DNA of 64,000 nucleotides. Origin: Stereum hirsutum FP-91666 SS1 (lineage: Eukaryota > Basidiomycota > Agaricomycetes > Russulales > Stereaceae). The notes below the pieces were generated by a model, which saw nothing but the letters and a program-made list of their open reading frames with translations, did not search any database and had not been told where the DNA came from. The stretch covers positions 2,008,375 through 2,072,374 of the forward strand of contig NW_006763138.1 of NCBI RefSeq assembly GCF_000264905.1. The letters are read 5' to 3'. Below, piece by piece: positions 46,285-58,402 of this stretch. The position numbers were made by a program, and so were the translations under genes. Every line of letters starts with the position of its first letter. The first letter of the stretch is position 1.

Positions 46285-47640
46285 TCATGGTTTTTGAGAC
46301 TTCCAGAATGTGCCGTTGTATGATAAGCAATTGAAGTACAAGTCTGACACGGCTGTCCTCAGTCCACTCTTTGAATACAGAGTGATCTCTCCAAACTTCG
46401 CAGCAGCACAAGTGCCATTGACACAAATCTGAGGAGGTCCAACTGTATCCAGGGAAAAAGCCATAACACGTGCAGCCTTGTCCATTGTATAGTAAGCCGA
46501 ATACAAGAAACAAGGGAGGAGTTGGCGAGAGTGTTGACTGATTAACGGGATTCAAGTATATCAGCGTCATCCTGACGACGGTGGGAGACTGAAACGTACA
46601 TCATCAGAATCCTTCATTGACTTGATAAATATGTTCAGTGTTGACTGGAATAAAACTGCAATATCCAGTAGAGGCTGGTGTCCGCGCGAAAATGTGGCAG
46701 GATCGATGGACTCGATGGCGCTAGTTGTGATGCAAGGAAACTCCGGGAGTTCTTCCACACGCGTGGCCGCAAATAGTATCGGCATAGAGTCTACTTTCGC
46801 TCCAAGTGAAGGCGCTACCCCATTGGCTCGAAGTCGACAGATAAAGTCTGCAGAAGCGGGCAAGGAAGGACCGGATCTGCTGCAAGTGTCAACCCTTGCT
46901 GCACTATGACGAAAGAATTACACGGATTAGTGTGAAAATTCTCGATTAGATAGAAAGGAGTCGTTACGGATGATACTAACATCTCAATGTCACAGGTTTC
47001 GATCTGATGACACATGTCGAGAAGAATAGAGTCAAATGTCCATGACCCATCCGCCTCCAATGGATCGATTCCCCCATTTCCACCCCCTCTCGATAATATC
47101 TTGTAAAGAGTCCACTCAACACTATGTATTCCATGTGGGTGATCTCGCAATTCATGAAGTGTGACATTTGGGAAAGGATACGATTCTTTTTCAAGTTCGG
47201 ACCTCTCAACGTATTGGATGTAAGGTTTCCCATTTAAGCAGGGATGCTCAAGGTATGCTAGATACCCGCGAAGGAGTGGGAACGGCTGACGAGAGGACAA
47301 CTGATAAAGTCATGGTAAGTATCGCGAAAGTACATAACTTCAGGAGGACTTGCCTTCCAATCAGCCGGAAGTTTCAGAGGCTTCATGATTGCTGTATGAT
47401 ATTCAATGACGTCAAGGTGCTCCAGTATCTCGGCGATACTGTCGCAGACAGGCAGATCGACTCTTCCACTGGTATGTGTCAAGAATATCCATTTGCACGG
47501 GCCGTTGACAAGTGCACTTACCAGCCCAAGGTATCGATATGAGAGCGTACTTGTAATTGAATTATCAACAAAGGACTCACACAGCATTTTGTTCGTGTTT
47601 TCGCATTTGCGAGGGAGGCCGGGTTTGTGAGATGACCATG
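46285..47640 (-). CDS. hypothetical gene, family not recognised
   Basis: Several minus-strand exons fit together. One covers VDLPVCDSIAEILEHLDVIEY to LKLPADWK near 47360. A 54-bp intron follows with the GC donor GCAAGT and acceptor TTATCAG. The next runs from about 47303 to 46980 (LSSRQPFPLLRGYLAYLE, then HELRDHPHGIHSVEW). Then 46909-46604 (ADFICRLRANGVAPSLGAK, donor GTACGT), and a last exon of about 46525-46285 (MDKAARVMAFSLDTVGPP, ICVNGTCAAAKFGEI). The start and one junction near 46970 remain uncertain. No signal peptide or domain could be recognised; the repeated HPxxxH and Cys residues may be structural. It is likely a basidiomycete-restricted protein. Confidence 0.4.
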
Positions 47641-48439
47641 TGAACACAACAGATGGTGGCGACGAAGATCAGTGAGATCTTGTGAGGCCCTGCGAAATAA
47701 GTGTCAATGTCTATGGTTGCCAATTGTTCGTGGCTTTATAGTGACAGACCTATCCGACACAATAGTACTACGCAGCAAGAGAGAGACCTGTGGATTGAAC
47801 GGGTCTTGATTCGTGACACGTGTAAGACGGATATCGCGGAGCGTGTCGGCTGTCTCAATGTGCACAGTAACTAGACCGGACTGTCAGGATCATGAAGCCG
47901 GTAGCCACTTGAAACAGACTCACAACAGCCCGTTTCAGAATTAGCTGGCGTCAGATATTGTTCAGAGTTTCGAGACGGAGAACGCTTATCTTTTCACTGG
48001 CCGACCGGCAACATCCGGTACTCTGTCTGACTCGGAAACGACCTGGTCAAGACCTGGCACCGCACGATACGATTTTAACGAGTGAGAGCTGCAACTGAAC
48101 GTCATGTACGTGAAGTTATCTCTATCCTCCTGTATTATCTCACCCCTGGCTCATCTAGGACGTCGACGGGATATGACTTCCCTTTGGGATGGACTATTTT
48201 CCCTGATCTCAACAGCCTCAGCTCATCACCGATAGCTTCACGATGTCGAGACCAGATATCGTACATCGACAGTCTGAGGCTACATTGGGGGTCGAATCAC
48301 GGGCCATGGTCTATACCGATTGAATGGTTACCCGTATGGATACTGTCTTTTTCCTTCTGTATCTCTCAGAAGCTGACTTCGCCGAATATCAACCCAGCCA
48401 CAACTTGAATCCGATGAGCCATATCTTAAAAACGATTAC
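47641..48439. other. region between divergent hypothetical genes
   Basis: A plus frame at 48082-48408 could encode an upstream exon of the gene at 48440, but no splice pair joins the two in frame. Otherwise nothing was recognised. Confidence 0.3.
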
Positions 48440-49844
48440 GTGTATCGATACAACCTTATACGCCGTTCGGAATTCGGGGAAATATACCAGCACCTACAAA
48501 ATCATATGAAGCCAACTTTATCTCAGGCCATACTGTCTCAAATTGGGAACCCGTCCTTTAATGGTCCCGATTTTTTCCTCCATGCTCCTCGATCTCTGTC
48601 ATATGGCAGCAACAAGAATACCCCAGAGGCCACTCTCGCTGCCGATCCATTGCGGTCCCTACCTTCAGTCCTACAGATGATCACTTACTCTGGTGATCGC
48701 ACGGATATCGAAGCCTCCATCACGGGCATGTTAGCGGCCACTCCCGGAATGATACTCAGGCGGTTTGTGTTCTCCTATAGTTTCGTCGAGAATAATCTGA
48801 CTCAAACACCGTATCAGACTTCCGAACCTTGATCCAGGCTTCGATTCTGAGATTACTGCGCTAGACGCCTCACAGCAACAGCTGGTTCCTGGCTTCGCAC
48901 TTTTCCTGAATCGAATGGCACGATCCCGATCACGTCCGTGGTTTCAAACAGACATCCTCCACCCGGCTCTCATCATTGGGATTGACGGGAAGGGGCATGG
49001 GAACGTTAATCGTCACCAGAACCCGCTTCATGACCTTGCCCTCACCGTTCGATCTCATCTAAACGCTCACCTTGAGAACTGGCGTCGTCCTTGGCCGAAG
49101 CCCGCATCCGTAAATCTCGGTGATGAGCAATACGAGTCCCTCGATGATGAGCAGTACGAGTACCTCGATGACGAACATCAGGATTTCCCGGTCGACGATT
49201 GTAACCACTACATCTCATTCTCACCTTCACCTCTGGAGCAAAAGTCCTGTCCTCCATGGATGATCATGTTTGGAATTGTATACGACAGCGGCCGAGATGG
49301 TCACCTGACAATTGTTGCCCATATCCCTCATGCACCCGCAGGCGAGGACCTCATTGATCTGGATAACAATACGACCCACTATGTCTCATGCGTCATCGAC
49401 CGTATATCCATACCCGGCATAATGAACGCTACAGATATTCAAGCTACCATCCCCAGTACTTTTGAGTCCCCATATCTAGCCAACTTGAGGGCCGTAATGT
49501 GTCTCCTGACGCTCAAGCGACATGCTGTTGTAATGGCAAACGCATGGGAGAAGACCATGTGGCCCGACAAAATCGTCGAGAACATAGACTTGATCGAAGA
49601 CAAACACTTGCCGCCACTACGTACTGCCTCAGAAAGTGGAGAGGATGGCATTGATGTCGTCGTGGTGAGAAGCAAGGGGGATAGCGGTGAAGGTAGCGCA
49701 TATGGGGAAGGAAGTACACTTTATCCCTTAGAGAAAGACGATCCGCCTGAGCACATCAGCGCGGCGCATCGGGAGGAAATTGAGAAGAGTGTTCGAAAAG
49801 TTGAGTCTTGGATGAGACGGATGCAGGGGGAGGTGGAAATATGA
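48440..49844 (+). CDS. hypothetical protein, about 449 residues, acidic
   Basis: Two exons, 48440-48762 and 48818-49844, join in frame across a 55-bp intron (donor GTTTGT, acceptor TATCAG) to 449 residues. The frame is open a little upstream of the chosen Met, so an earlier exon is possible. The protein is soluble and acidic, with an internal tandem repeat of eight residues (DEQYESLD, DEQYEYLD, then a partial third copy), a central segment with aliphatic strands (WMIMFGIVYDSGRDGHLTIV) and a charged C-terminal helix (HREEIEKSVRKVESWMRRM). I recognise no catalytic motif. A DUF-type basidiomycete protein is most likely. Confidence 0.55.
49122..49190 (+). repeat. 24-bp in-frame tandem repeat
   Basis: GATGAGCARTACGAGTMCCT plus CGAT is repeated twice with a partial third copy, encoding DEQYE-x-LD units within the hypothetical protein at 48440-49844. 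Confidence 0.85.
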
Positions 49845-51903
49845 TGCACGGATTTAATTGGCTCTGTACAGCTTAGATAGTTCTTTTCATAGCTCCGTGT
49901 TATATTCACAACAGAGACACCAATGGATGGAGTAAGTATACACGTGGGTGTGCAAAAAGAATAGGATACTAGCATACGCCTTTTCGAGAGTACTTACATT
50001 GCAATTAGTGCTGCACTGAGACATACTACACAATAGCTCGCTCAGCATTAAGTGTTCTCATGTACTCTACTAATCGTCAGTCAGGCCATGCAGTCGATGC
50101 GTGAGAGACATATCTGCACCTAACTTGAGCCCAAGCCTATTCTAGGCGTAGCTGAACACGGCCATTCAGCGTCAGCAAGGTAGGTGGGAATATGACTTTA
50201 GCCAAGGTATATTGTGAGGCAGCAGCCCAAAAAACCATATGATAGTCTAGCGACGAACATAAATCAGTGGAACATGATACCTTCAAGCCAGTTGATATGC
50301 AGGTATAGCCATTTCGGATCACGAAGAGAGAGCGCTGAAAATATTGTCGGAAAGCTCGACGCGCCTGTAACAATATCGGTGACGGCGCTTTCGAGCTACG
50401 TGGACATAAGCTAGACGAGAGAGATGAACACCAAAAAAAAACCCCCGAGTAATACTATTGTGAGTCAAATGTGCGCGAAGAAGGCGCGCTCCATAGTACA
50501 TCAGCATCCTCCAGTCACGAATCCTCGCTGTCAACGGGCATAATCAATCATGAGATAGACATGTATCAGTGGCCAGTAACAGGCATCGCGCAAGCGAAAA
50601 GAGATGGATATGGCCGTCTCTCAGAGAGATACTAAGGAGAATAATTTAAATGAGAAAACCGGACGGGAACCATAAGCAAGGTGCGTCCTCTTGTCAGAGA
50701 ATAAATGACAGGTTACTTCGAAAGCAAGGACACATCATACTGGGCCGTTCCTCTTGCGAATGTCTTGAAGCCTGGATAATCGGGTCTCACGACCACACGG
50801 TAACTATGATACACGATCAATTGAGTAAATCGCGCCCAGAACAACGACTACCCAATCAATGGCCAAGCAATTCACTGTCGAGTGGCTAGCGGCTTCAACC
50901 TGTGGGGATCGACAAGTAGATTAATGGAGAAGGATTTTCCCTTGATACTCACACCCATAATGGGCTATCGTGACGGAAAAAACCAGGAAGTGCAATTGTT
51001 CGAAACTGCTTCACAACGTTGATCGGATCAATTGCCGTGTCCCGTTGGGCCTAAGCGAGGTCAAAAATTCCACTTGCAGTTACGGTCTAATGAGCCGAAA
51101 CAATAAAGGCAGCGGAACATATTGCCCGGACAAAGAGACACGCTTCGACTCCCTCAGAGCCCGATCTTCAGCGTCTTGTCACCCTGAGCGCCAAGATCTG
51201 GAGTTGAGTTTATAGTATCGCGAAAGCATAGGGTGGGAGCACTAAGAAGGTGATGATGATCAGGTTCTGTAACCATCAGTGATGCCACTGTTCCAAGGAG
51301 AGGTTTCTGTGGTTCGGGAAGGTTAGAATTTGTGTATGGGGGTAGGGAAAGACAGGTCCATTAGGTCCCACCTCCACCTCCACATCGACATCACACAGAC
51401 CCCAGCGTCTTTCCGTCCTTAAACCCCGTAAGTCTGAGTTGTGGAAGCAAATACCGCCGTGTGCTTACAGAAATAGAACGGCATGAAGACGATCTTCTCT
51501 GCTGCTTGAAGGCTATGCCGCATTATAGGAGTACGGATGGTTAGGAAATATTAAGGAACATATATTTACATTGTATTGTGGTCAAGGGAAATTGGGCGTC
51601 GTACATGGTTAGATAGTTTAGTGTTAGCTCATAGCCGATCGTGATCGTGCCCTCGATGACGGACGATTGTTCGATGGAGCCTGTGAGTCTGATTGAAGGA
51701 GAGAGGCATCGAAAACAGGCCGACGTACGCATCTCTAACAAGATATTCGGCTCGCATGTTAGCGATATGCAAGATGGGGGCGGTGAACCTGGAGGCGTCG
51801 GCTAAGGCACCGAGGCGATCGTGCTAGTGTCTCTGGTGGATGTGTTCGAACAAAATAGCAGCTAGAAGGAGAAAAGAGACCGTATAATGGGTGACAACGG
51901 AAA
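49845..51903. other. intergenic, no gene recognised
   Basis: About 2 kb with scattered short frames on both strands. A minus frame at 51541-51741 (TITIGYELTLNYLTMYDAQF) is hydrophobic and protein-like, but no neighbouring exon could be joined. Nothing else was identified. Confidence 0.3.
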
Positions 51904-54427
51904 GTGAAATGCGGACTCTCAGAAAGCCACATCCACTCGGTATTCACTCCTGATAACGAGAAAGACGTTGGTCTTGCCTACAATCTTCTCCGAGATTTGT
52001 GGTCCCTTCCTCCCGCAGAGTCTACAGATATGCGCCCTCTGTACATTGAGACCCGCGAGGCCATCCGAACCTATGGGCAGCTTTGCTATGGCCTTGTCGC
52101 CCCTTACATCTGTGTTGATCTTTCTCTCTCGTAACAGCTGGAGCACCTCAGTGCCGCAGCGTATCTCAATCTTGCCCTGTACGACACCGATCACAGGGAT
52201 GGAGATTGGGCTGATGCCCTGATGCCCACCACTCTATACCTCGACATCATGCACATGATCAAGAACGCGTACTTTTGTGTTGCCAAGGCGCAGGTCGACA
52301 TCCCCGATTCCGAGTTCTTCCTCATTCTCCTCAGTACGGATCGCCTTACGCACCATGGTAGGCAACGACGCCAACCTGGATTTACTGCAGCTTCACTGCG
52401 AGTCTGCGCCTCACCGGCACTACAACGATCGCAAACATTCTCACGAAATATCCCGAATGGGATAAAGGACCACGATGCCTCCGCCAGGCTTCCATTCATA
52501 TCAAAAGACTCTTCAACAAATCCCACCAGTGCGGATCACATAAACCCTTGTTTATGGCGCGGTTGTCTCTTTGTCGCACTCGTGAACCTTGTTACTTCCT
52601 GGAAACGCGGACATCAGATGGTCGAGGAACGGTCTCATTCATTGCACCAGCATTGGTCCGTCTACGTACCAACTGTGATGCCACCATCCTTGCGCCGTAT
52701 AGTGTTCCGCTGTTCAAGATTCCCCTCGCAGACGATGATTGTGAAGACGACGATGGAGCTGAATTCTGCGCGTCTTCTGCCACCAATCTGACACCCCCGG
52801 AGGATAGTGCTCTAGGTGGGCTGCGAGATCTGGAGGACGCAGAGATAGACGCAGAGTGGAACAATGCCCCACTGGCACGGGCTTTCTCAAAGGTGATCGA
52901 GATCGACGGAAAGCCTGTGAATAAAGCTCGTGCATTGGCTCAACGATTCTTGTACCAGAAGACAACGAGCTCAGCAGATCGACTCCGGCGAGTTGCCCAG
53001 ACGGGACGGTATGAACCGTCCTCAGCGCTCGCGAATGAGGAAGAGCAACCCGACGAGCCTTTTCTGTCCATATTCGATCCCGTTGCGTCACTACTGGTCT
53101 GGGAGCAGAAAGTGTCCCTCTGCATCGGTGCAGTCAATGGTTTAACGGTAGACACCCAGTCCTGGGAACGAGTCGCGATACACCTACTTCCCGAAATGAC
53201 CGCTCGAGACTCGTTTCAGGTCCTCCATCTCCTACCCACATCCACAAGAGATCATACCGAGAGGAACGACTGGCGCTCTGCTCGACAACTACCAGCCTAC
53301 AGATTTGTAGGAGTCCCTGGGCTCCTAATTTATCCCATGAACCCATTCATATCGGTGTCTGACACGGGCTCTCCGCGTCTTCTATTGGATAGCAATTCAC
53401 TTCGCACGCTCACCTCCACCCTTCGAGACCGACTCGCCCGTGCTCATGTCCGACTGATACCAAAAGCAAAGGCGAGTTTGGAGTTCCCGTACAGAGAGGC
53501 ATCAGGTTAGTATCTCTCTCATTTCGTCTCATCGGATTGATGTACTGAGAAGGGCTTGTAGGAACGGCGTGTTTCCTCGCTGAGGAGAGTACAGGCGTGC
53601 AGGACTTGATTCCCCACACTTGTTCACGGTGCTCATACGTGTTCGACATGGCACTGCCCCAAGAAATCATCGGAAATGTCTCCAGCCATCTACTTCAGGA
53701 TGATATGCTCGATCAGTCACTCGAGCCGTGTCGCCTCTGCCTTCGTCCAGCAGTTATATGCCGGTATCACCTTCGGAAGACGAAGGGGCGGAAGGGAAAC
53801 TTTGCGGTCATCGAGAAGGGAAACACATGTCCGAACTACGTTATGTTCCCACATGCTGTGGCATCGACGTCAAAGCTTTCCTCTCCATGCTCGAATGTCC
53901 CTCTCATATGCGAAATATGCGGAGAAGGAAGCCCCGCGGTGTGGCGCTACAACCTACGAGCACACTTCAAGAAGAATCATCCCGCCAGCCTCGAAGTCCC
54001 CCAGTTTGTGGCACTATGGACACTCACAGAGTTCGAGGAGATGCAGCTCAAGGATGTATGGGACGAACGTGACGCGAAGAAGACAGTGAAGAAGGGAAAG
54101 AAATCGGCCGCACCTCCCCTGCTGATTTCTGAGGCGCACAGTGCACGCGCTACTTTACAGTAAGCGCACGAAACATATTGAATCATATTTGCTGGCTGAT
54201 ACGATTTCTTGTGCAGTGAGAGCGTCACTGAAGATGAGCCGATGGATGATACGGACGAAGACGAGGAAGACGAGGATCCGATTGACAAGGATCTTGACGA
54301 TGTAGATGGTGCTGGAAACCAGGAGGAGGATACAAGGAGCGACGACGATGGCGGTATTGATGGTGGAGGGGATGTTATGAGAAGAAAACACTGTTCCCTA
54401 GGTTTTCTAGGTCCAACCCTACCTTAG
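51904..54427 (+). pseudogene. degenerate multicopy basidiomycete gene, probably transposon-derived
   Basis: The coding remnants follow a large Agaricomycete family I recall as multicopy: LAYNLLRDLWSLPPAE, ALMPTTLYLDIMHMIKNAYFC, FFLILLSTDRL, RTMVGNDANLDLLQL, ANILTKYPEWDKGPR, DHINPCLWRG, then a Cys-rich tail (HTCSRCSYVFD; EPCRLCLRPAVICRYHL; CSNVPLICEICGEGSPAVWR) and an acidic end. The tail looks like zinc-ribbon or C2H2-like modules. It is broken: an in-frame TAA falls at 52132-52134 before QLEHLSAAAYL, frame changes occur near 52340, 52400 and 52480-52660, a short conserved segment after STDRL is missing, and the N-terminal part expected upstream of 51904 is absent. The last introns (53506-53561 and 54160-54216) still look normal. 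The relation to a transposase is an inference from copy number and zinc modules. Confidence 0.6.
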
Positions 54428-54490
54428 GGTTACAAATAGCAGTAAGGTGAGCAGAGGGCACGGGGGTGAGCGAGAATGGTGCTGGAGGTG

Positions 54491-54900
54491 AGCCGCGTCA
54501 ACGTATCGCCTGTGGCAACACAACATGACACGACATAACAACCTTCTCACTAACCATACACTATATCGCCTGTGGTGAAATGACATGGTGTTGTGGCCTT
54601 CCCGCCATCTGTGCACCCACCAGTGTATTGCCTGTGGCGACACGGCACGGCGCTACAGCCTTCCTGGCAACTGTGCGCTGGGGTATCGTCTATGGTAATA
54701 CCACACGGGTCGCTGGAAGGCTGCGACACTATGTAGTGTTGCCATTGGCAATACATCACTGCACAATGGCCGGGAAACCTGCCACGCTGTGTCGTATCGC
54801 CGCTGCTACAGCACACAGCTGCCAGGAAGCTATAGGCTGCAGTACCCGTGCACCAGTGTATCGCCTGTGGCGACATCACAGGGCACCACTTGTACATATA
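54491..54900 (+). repeat. ~60-bp minisatellite with TATCGCC/GGCGATA palindromes, block 1
   Basis: Seven or so units of about 55-65 bp, each with a variant of TATCGCCTGTGGCGACA followed by CACGGC..GCCTTCC and GC(C/A)A(G/A)CTGTGCGC. Palindrome centres lie near 54510, 54569, 54632, 54691, 54741, 54797 and 54872. Some half-sites are mutated symmetrically (TATTGCC..GGCAATA), as if both halves were under a shared constraint or conversion. Confidence 0.75.
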
Positions 54901-55489
54901 TCCACACGTCAGGACAGCTGTGCGCTCTGAGCAGAAGGGATCGCTCACGTTAGCGTGATGTCACCGGGCCAAACCAGTCTTTCTCCACTACAAATGGGTC
55001 AATGCTCATGAAATAAAATACAGGAGGTAATGGAGGACATTGACGTACATCGAAGAGCTCGCTACTTCGAGAAAGCATGGTCGTTCGACTGGGAACGAGT
55101 GATTTTACAGTCTGTGGGGGTTACTCACTAGGTTCAGGTCATCGTTCTCAATGGCGAATGGACTGTTTCACGTCAAACCAAGTATCATATCAAATGTACG
55201 GTGCGTGTATGCATCGATCGAGTCCGTTACCTCGCAAACACATGAGCATTTGACTGAGAACGACCAAGTTCATGGCGGGCGGGGCGTACTCACCAGGCTC
55301 AGATCGTCGTTCTCGCCAGCGAGTGGACCATTTCCCATGGAACCAAGTAAAAGGGCATATGTGAGACGTCTGTGCTCGTCAACCGAGCCCGCTACCTCGC
55401 AAACACATGATCATTTGACGGGGAACGAGTGATTTACAATAGGTGAGGGGTACTCACCAAGTTGAGATCGTTATTCTCGACGGCAAGTG

Positions 55490-55885
55490 GACGGTTGCAC
55501 GGCATGGCAGGTTTCCCGCCAGCTGTGCGCTGTGTCGCCTGTGGCAATATGACATGGCATCGCAGCCTTCCCGCGAGCTGTGCACCAGCGTATTGCCTGT
55601 GGCGACAGGCCACAACACGGCACAGCGCTACAGAGTCCTTCCTGGCCACTATGCACTGAGATATTGTCTGTGGCAATACCACATGGGTCGCATGTAGGCT
55701 GTCGCACTGTCTAGTGTCGCCATAGGCGATATGCCGCTGCACAGCTGCTAGGAGACCTGTCACACTGTGTCGTATCGCCATAGGCGATACTACAGCACCT
55801 GTGTGCGAGTGTATCGCCTGTGGCGACACAATGCAGCCCTGCAGCCTTCTGGCCAGCTATGTGTGTGTGCATAGCCTATAGCCAT
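55490..55885 (+). repeat. ~60-bp minisatellite with TATCGCC/GGCGATA palindromes, block 2
   Basis: A second set of seven units with the same CCGCCAGCTGTGCGC and palindrome pattern as block 1, about 1 kb downstream. It includes the perfect form TATCGCCATAGGCGATA near 55775 and a near-perfect copy near 55719. Confidence 0.75.
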
Positions 55886-55965
55886 ATCACACGGCACCGC
55901 CGCTTGCCTAGTATATATCCGCACTTCAGGTCAGCGATGCGCACTGAGCTGGAAGTGGTGTTGTG

Positions 55966-57270
55966 ATGCTGACTGTGTCGCCTTTGGCGAAGCGCCGCCG
56001 CGGGGCACTGTGTCGTACCACCCGGCCATACAGCTTGTTGCTGAGTGTCTTAAGACCGCTTGACCTGCGATGCACTACCACGGCCAGCATCACACGGCTT
56101 CTGGCGAGTTTGTGAGGCATAAAAGACCGGATAGCGGGTTTTGCACCCTGACCAACTACTGCGAATGATGATCGCCTATGGCGACACGACGCAGCGCACA
56201 AGGAATATATAAGACAGTCCTTCAAAGGCTCAGCGTCTAGCCTTCGATCATCAAACTCCACGACCGCAAACACTACTTTCAGAGTAGTATCGCCATTGGC
56301 GATGCAGTGCACAGGAAAGCTGCTGAAGCACGCACTTGGATGGCTGGGCTGCTAGGCGGCCTTAATGATGTTCTATGACTAAAACAACCACGATCATGGG
56401 CTGTATCGCCAAAGGCGATACTGTACTGCCCAGAAGTTTAGGCTATTGGAAGACGGGCGCACCATGGATAAGGCCCGAATTCAAGTCCGTCGTTATTGAC
56501 AACAAACGGGTTATCTCTGACAATGCAAGTGCTGGGGACAGAAGCGGACATGAATGCAATCCATTCGATCCCACCATGACGCAAATCGAACGAAAACTGA
56601 ATGAGTTAGAAAAGTATTCTGGAGGGAGAGATATTGAAACATGAATTACCCCAACGATCGTCGTCGTTCTCGACGATGACTCCACCAACTGGCTTTGTAT
56701 CAAGTGGGTGACTGATAGCACACATTACTCCCGTCATTTTGAGCCCGCAATGTCAAGATTCGAACCGATATTAAAGAAGCTATGAGTGACTTTCTGCGAG
56801 GGGAATAGCTGAGGGGTAACTTACTGGCTACAATGTCGCCTAACTTGGTGAATGCACCATGGTTTCGCCCCAAACCTTCAATGCGATAGACCATTCGTAC
56901 TACATCCATTCCATTGAGCCCTGGACGACGACGATTGAGCGAGAACTGAGCAAACACGGGATGATATTAGAGGAGGGAGGGCTGGTGTGGATGACACACC
57001 GAGGTAAAACGCTTCGTTCTCGACCATTTTCCTGCCGATTTGCGTCAAACCTGGATGGCGCTGAGTGGTACGAATGCATCTCGTCAGATAGAGCCAACGA
57101 CAATGAAAATTGAGTCGGTATTGAGCGAATGTGAGCAAATATTTGAAGAAGGGTTGAGGGACGAAACTTACCGAACCAAAATCGCTCTATCTCCCTCATT
57201 ACCTGGTCGATTCACATCAAACCTTGTATGCTGCAGGCGTAAATAACCGTTCCCGTCCGTTTGAGACATC
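55966..57270 (+). repeat. segmental duplication A, copy 1 (of 58403-59705)
   Basis: About 1.3 kb that recurs with an offset of roughly 2,437 bp. Shared landmarks: GTCGTACCACCCGG, CTTGACCTGCGATGCACTAC, GCCCAGAAGT, GCACCATGGATAAGGCCCGA and GAATGAGTTAGAAAAGTATT. It contains both palindromes and three array modules, so both repeat types were copied together. Confidence 0.8.
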
Positions 57271-58382
57271 ATAAAGCCGTATCGAAGCACAAATGAGCAA
57301 ACGCGAACATAAATTCGAAGAGGAGCATTTTCAGACCATGGCCCACCTCAGAGATTCGTATCAATGATGTCGATTTACAGTGGTCCTGCGTGGGATCGCG
57401 AAGGGGGATAAATAGCCCATTTATTTACTGTCATTTCAAGCCATTAACCTTCAGGAACGAATTCCAAATGAGCGAGCACGAACCAAGTTTCGAGGAGGAG
57501 GGTATTGAGAATAAAACTGACCTCACCGTTCGTACTAGTTCTAGATAATGCACGGGACGTTCTCTTCAAATCTTGATTGGGGATGAGAGTAAGTATCCAT
57601 GCCGTTATTTCGAGCCCGCAACCTTGAGCATCGAAGCATATTTGAGCAAACACGAGTTCATTTTCGGAAGAGGGTGGTATGTGTGAAAACTCACCCGCAT
57701 CGTTCACTTCGTTCTCACCGTTGAGTGGGCCATTTCTTTTCTAACTTTGACAGGGTTGGTTCACCTACCTCGCGCCTTCATTTTGAGCACACTGTATTTA
57801 AAATAGAACGTCAACTGAGCAAATGCGAACACATTTTTGAGAAGGGGTGATAGCAGCGAAAAGTCACCAATATATTTCGCCTCGTTCTCGAGGATGAGCG
57901 GGCGTTTGGTTGCCAAATCGTTTTCGGAGCTGATAGCAGTACTCTCTGTCATCATTTTGAGCCCACTACATTGAATATCGAGGAAGAATTGACCAAATGC
58001 GAACAGACTTTCGAGAGGCATATATGGGGGGACGAAAACATACCTATCTGATCGTCCTTGTCCTCGACGATAGGTGAGCCTTTGTCTATCAAACCTTTAT
58101 TGGAGTCGATGTGCCTGACCTGTCCCGTCATTTGGAGCCCATAACGTAAGAAATCGAACCGATACTGAGCGAACGCGAACATATTTTTGTAGATGGACTA
58201 TTGGAAGCGAAAACTCACCGACGTGGTTGTCCTCGTTAGGAAGATTCTGTGAACCGTTGTTGTTAAGATCTTGACAGGTGCTGACTGAGCACGTTCCGTC
58301 GTCATTTTGAGCCCACAACATCCAAGATCGGGCGTAAAATGAGCAATCGCGAAAGTATTCACTAGGAAGGATCCCTTCAGGC
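57090..58382 (+). repeat. segmental duplication B, copy 1 (of 61766-63063)
   Basis: Eight consecutive array modules recur in the same order with an offset of about 4,675-4,683 bp. Unit-specific features match pairwise, such as CGAGAGGCATATATGGGGG (58011 and 62692) and AGGATCCCT(T/G)CAGGCT at the right border. Confidence 0.8.
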
Positions 58383-58402
58383 TGTGGTACTGACTGTGCC
58401 CA

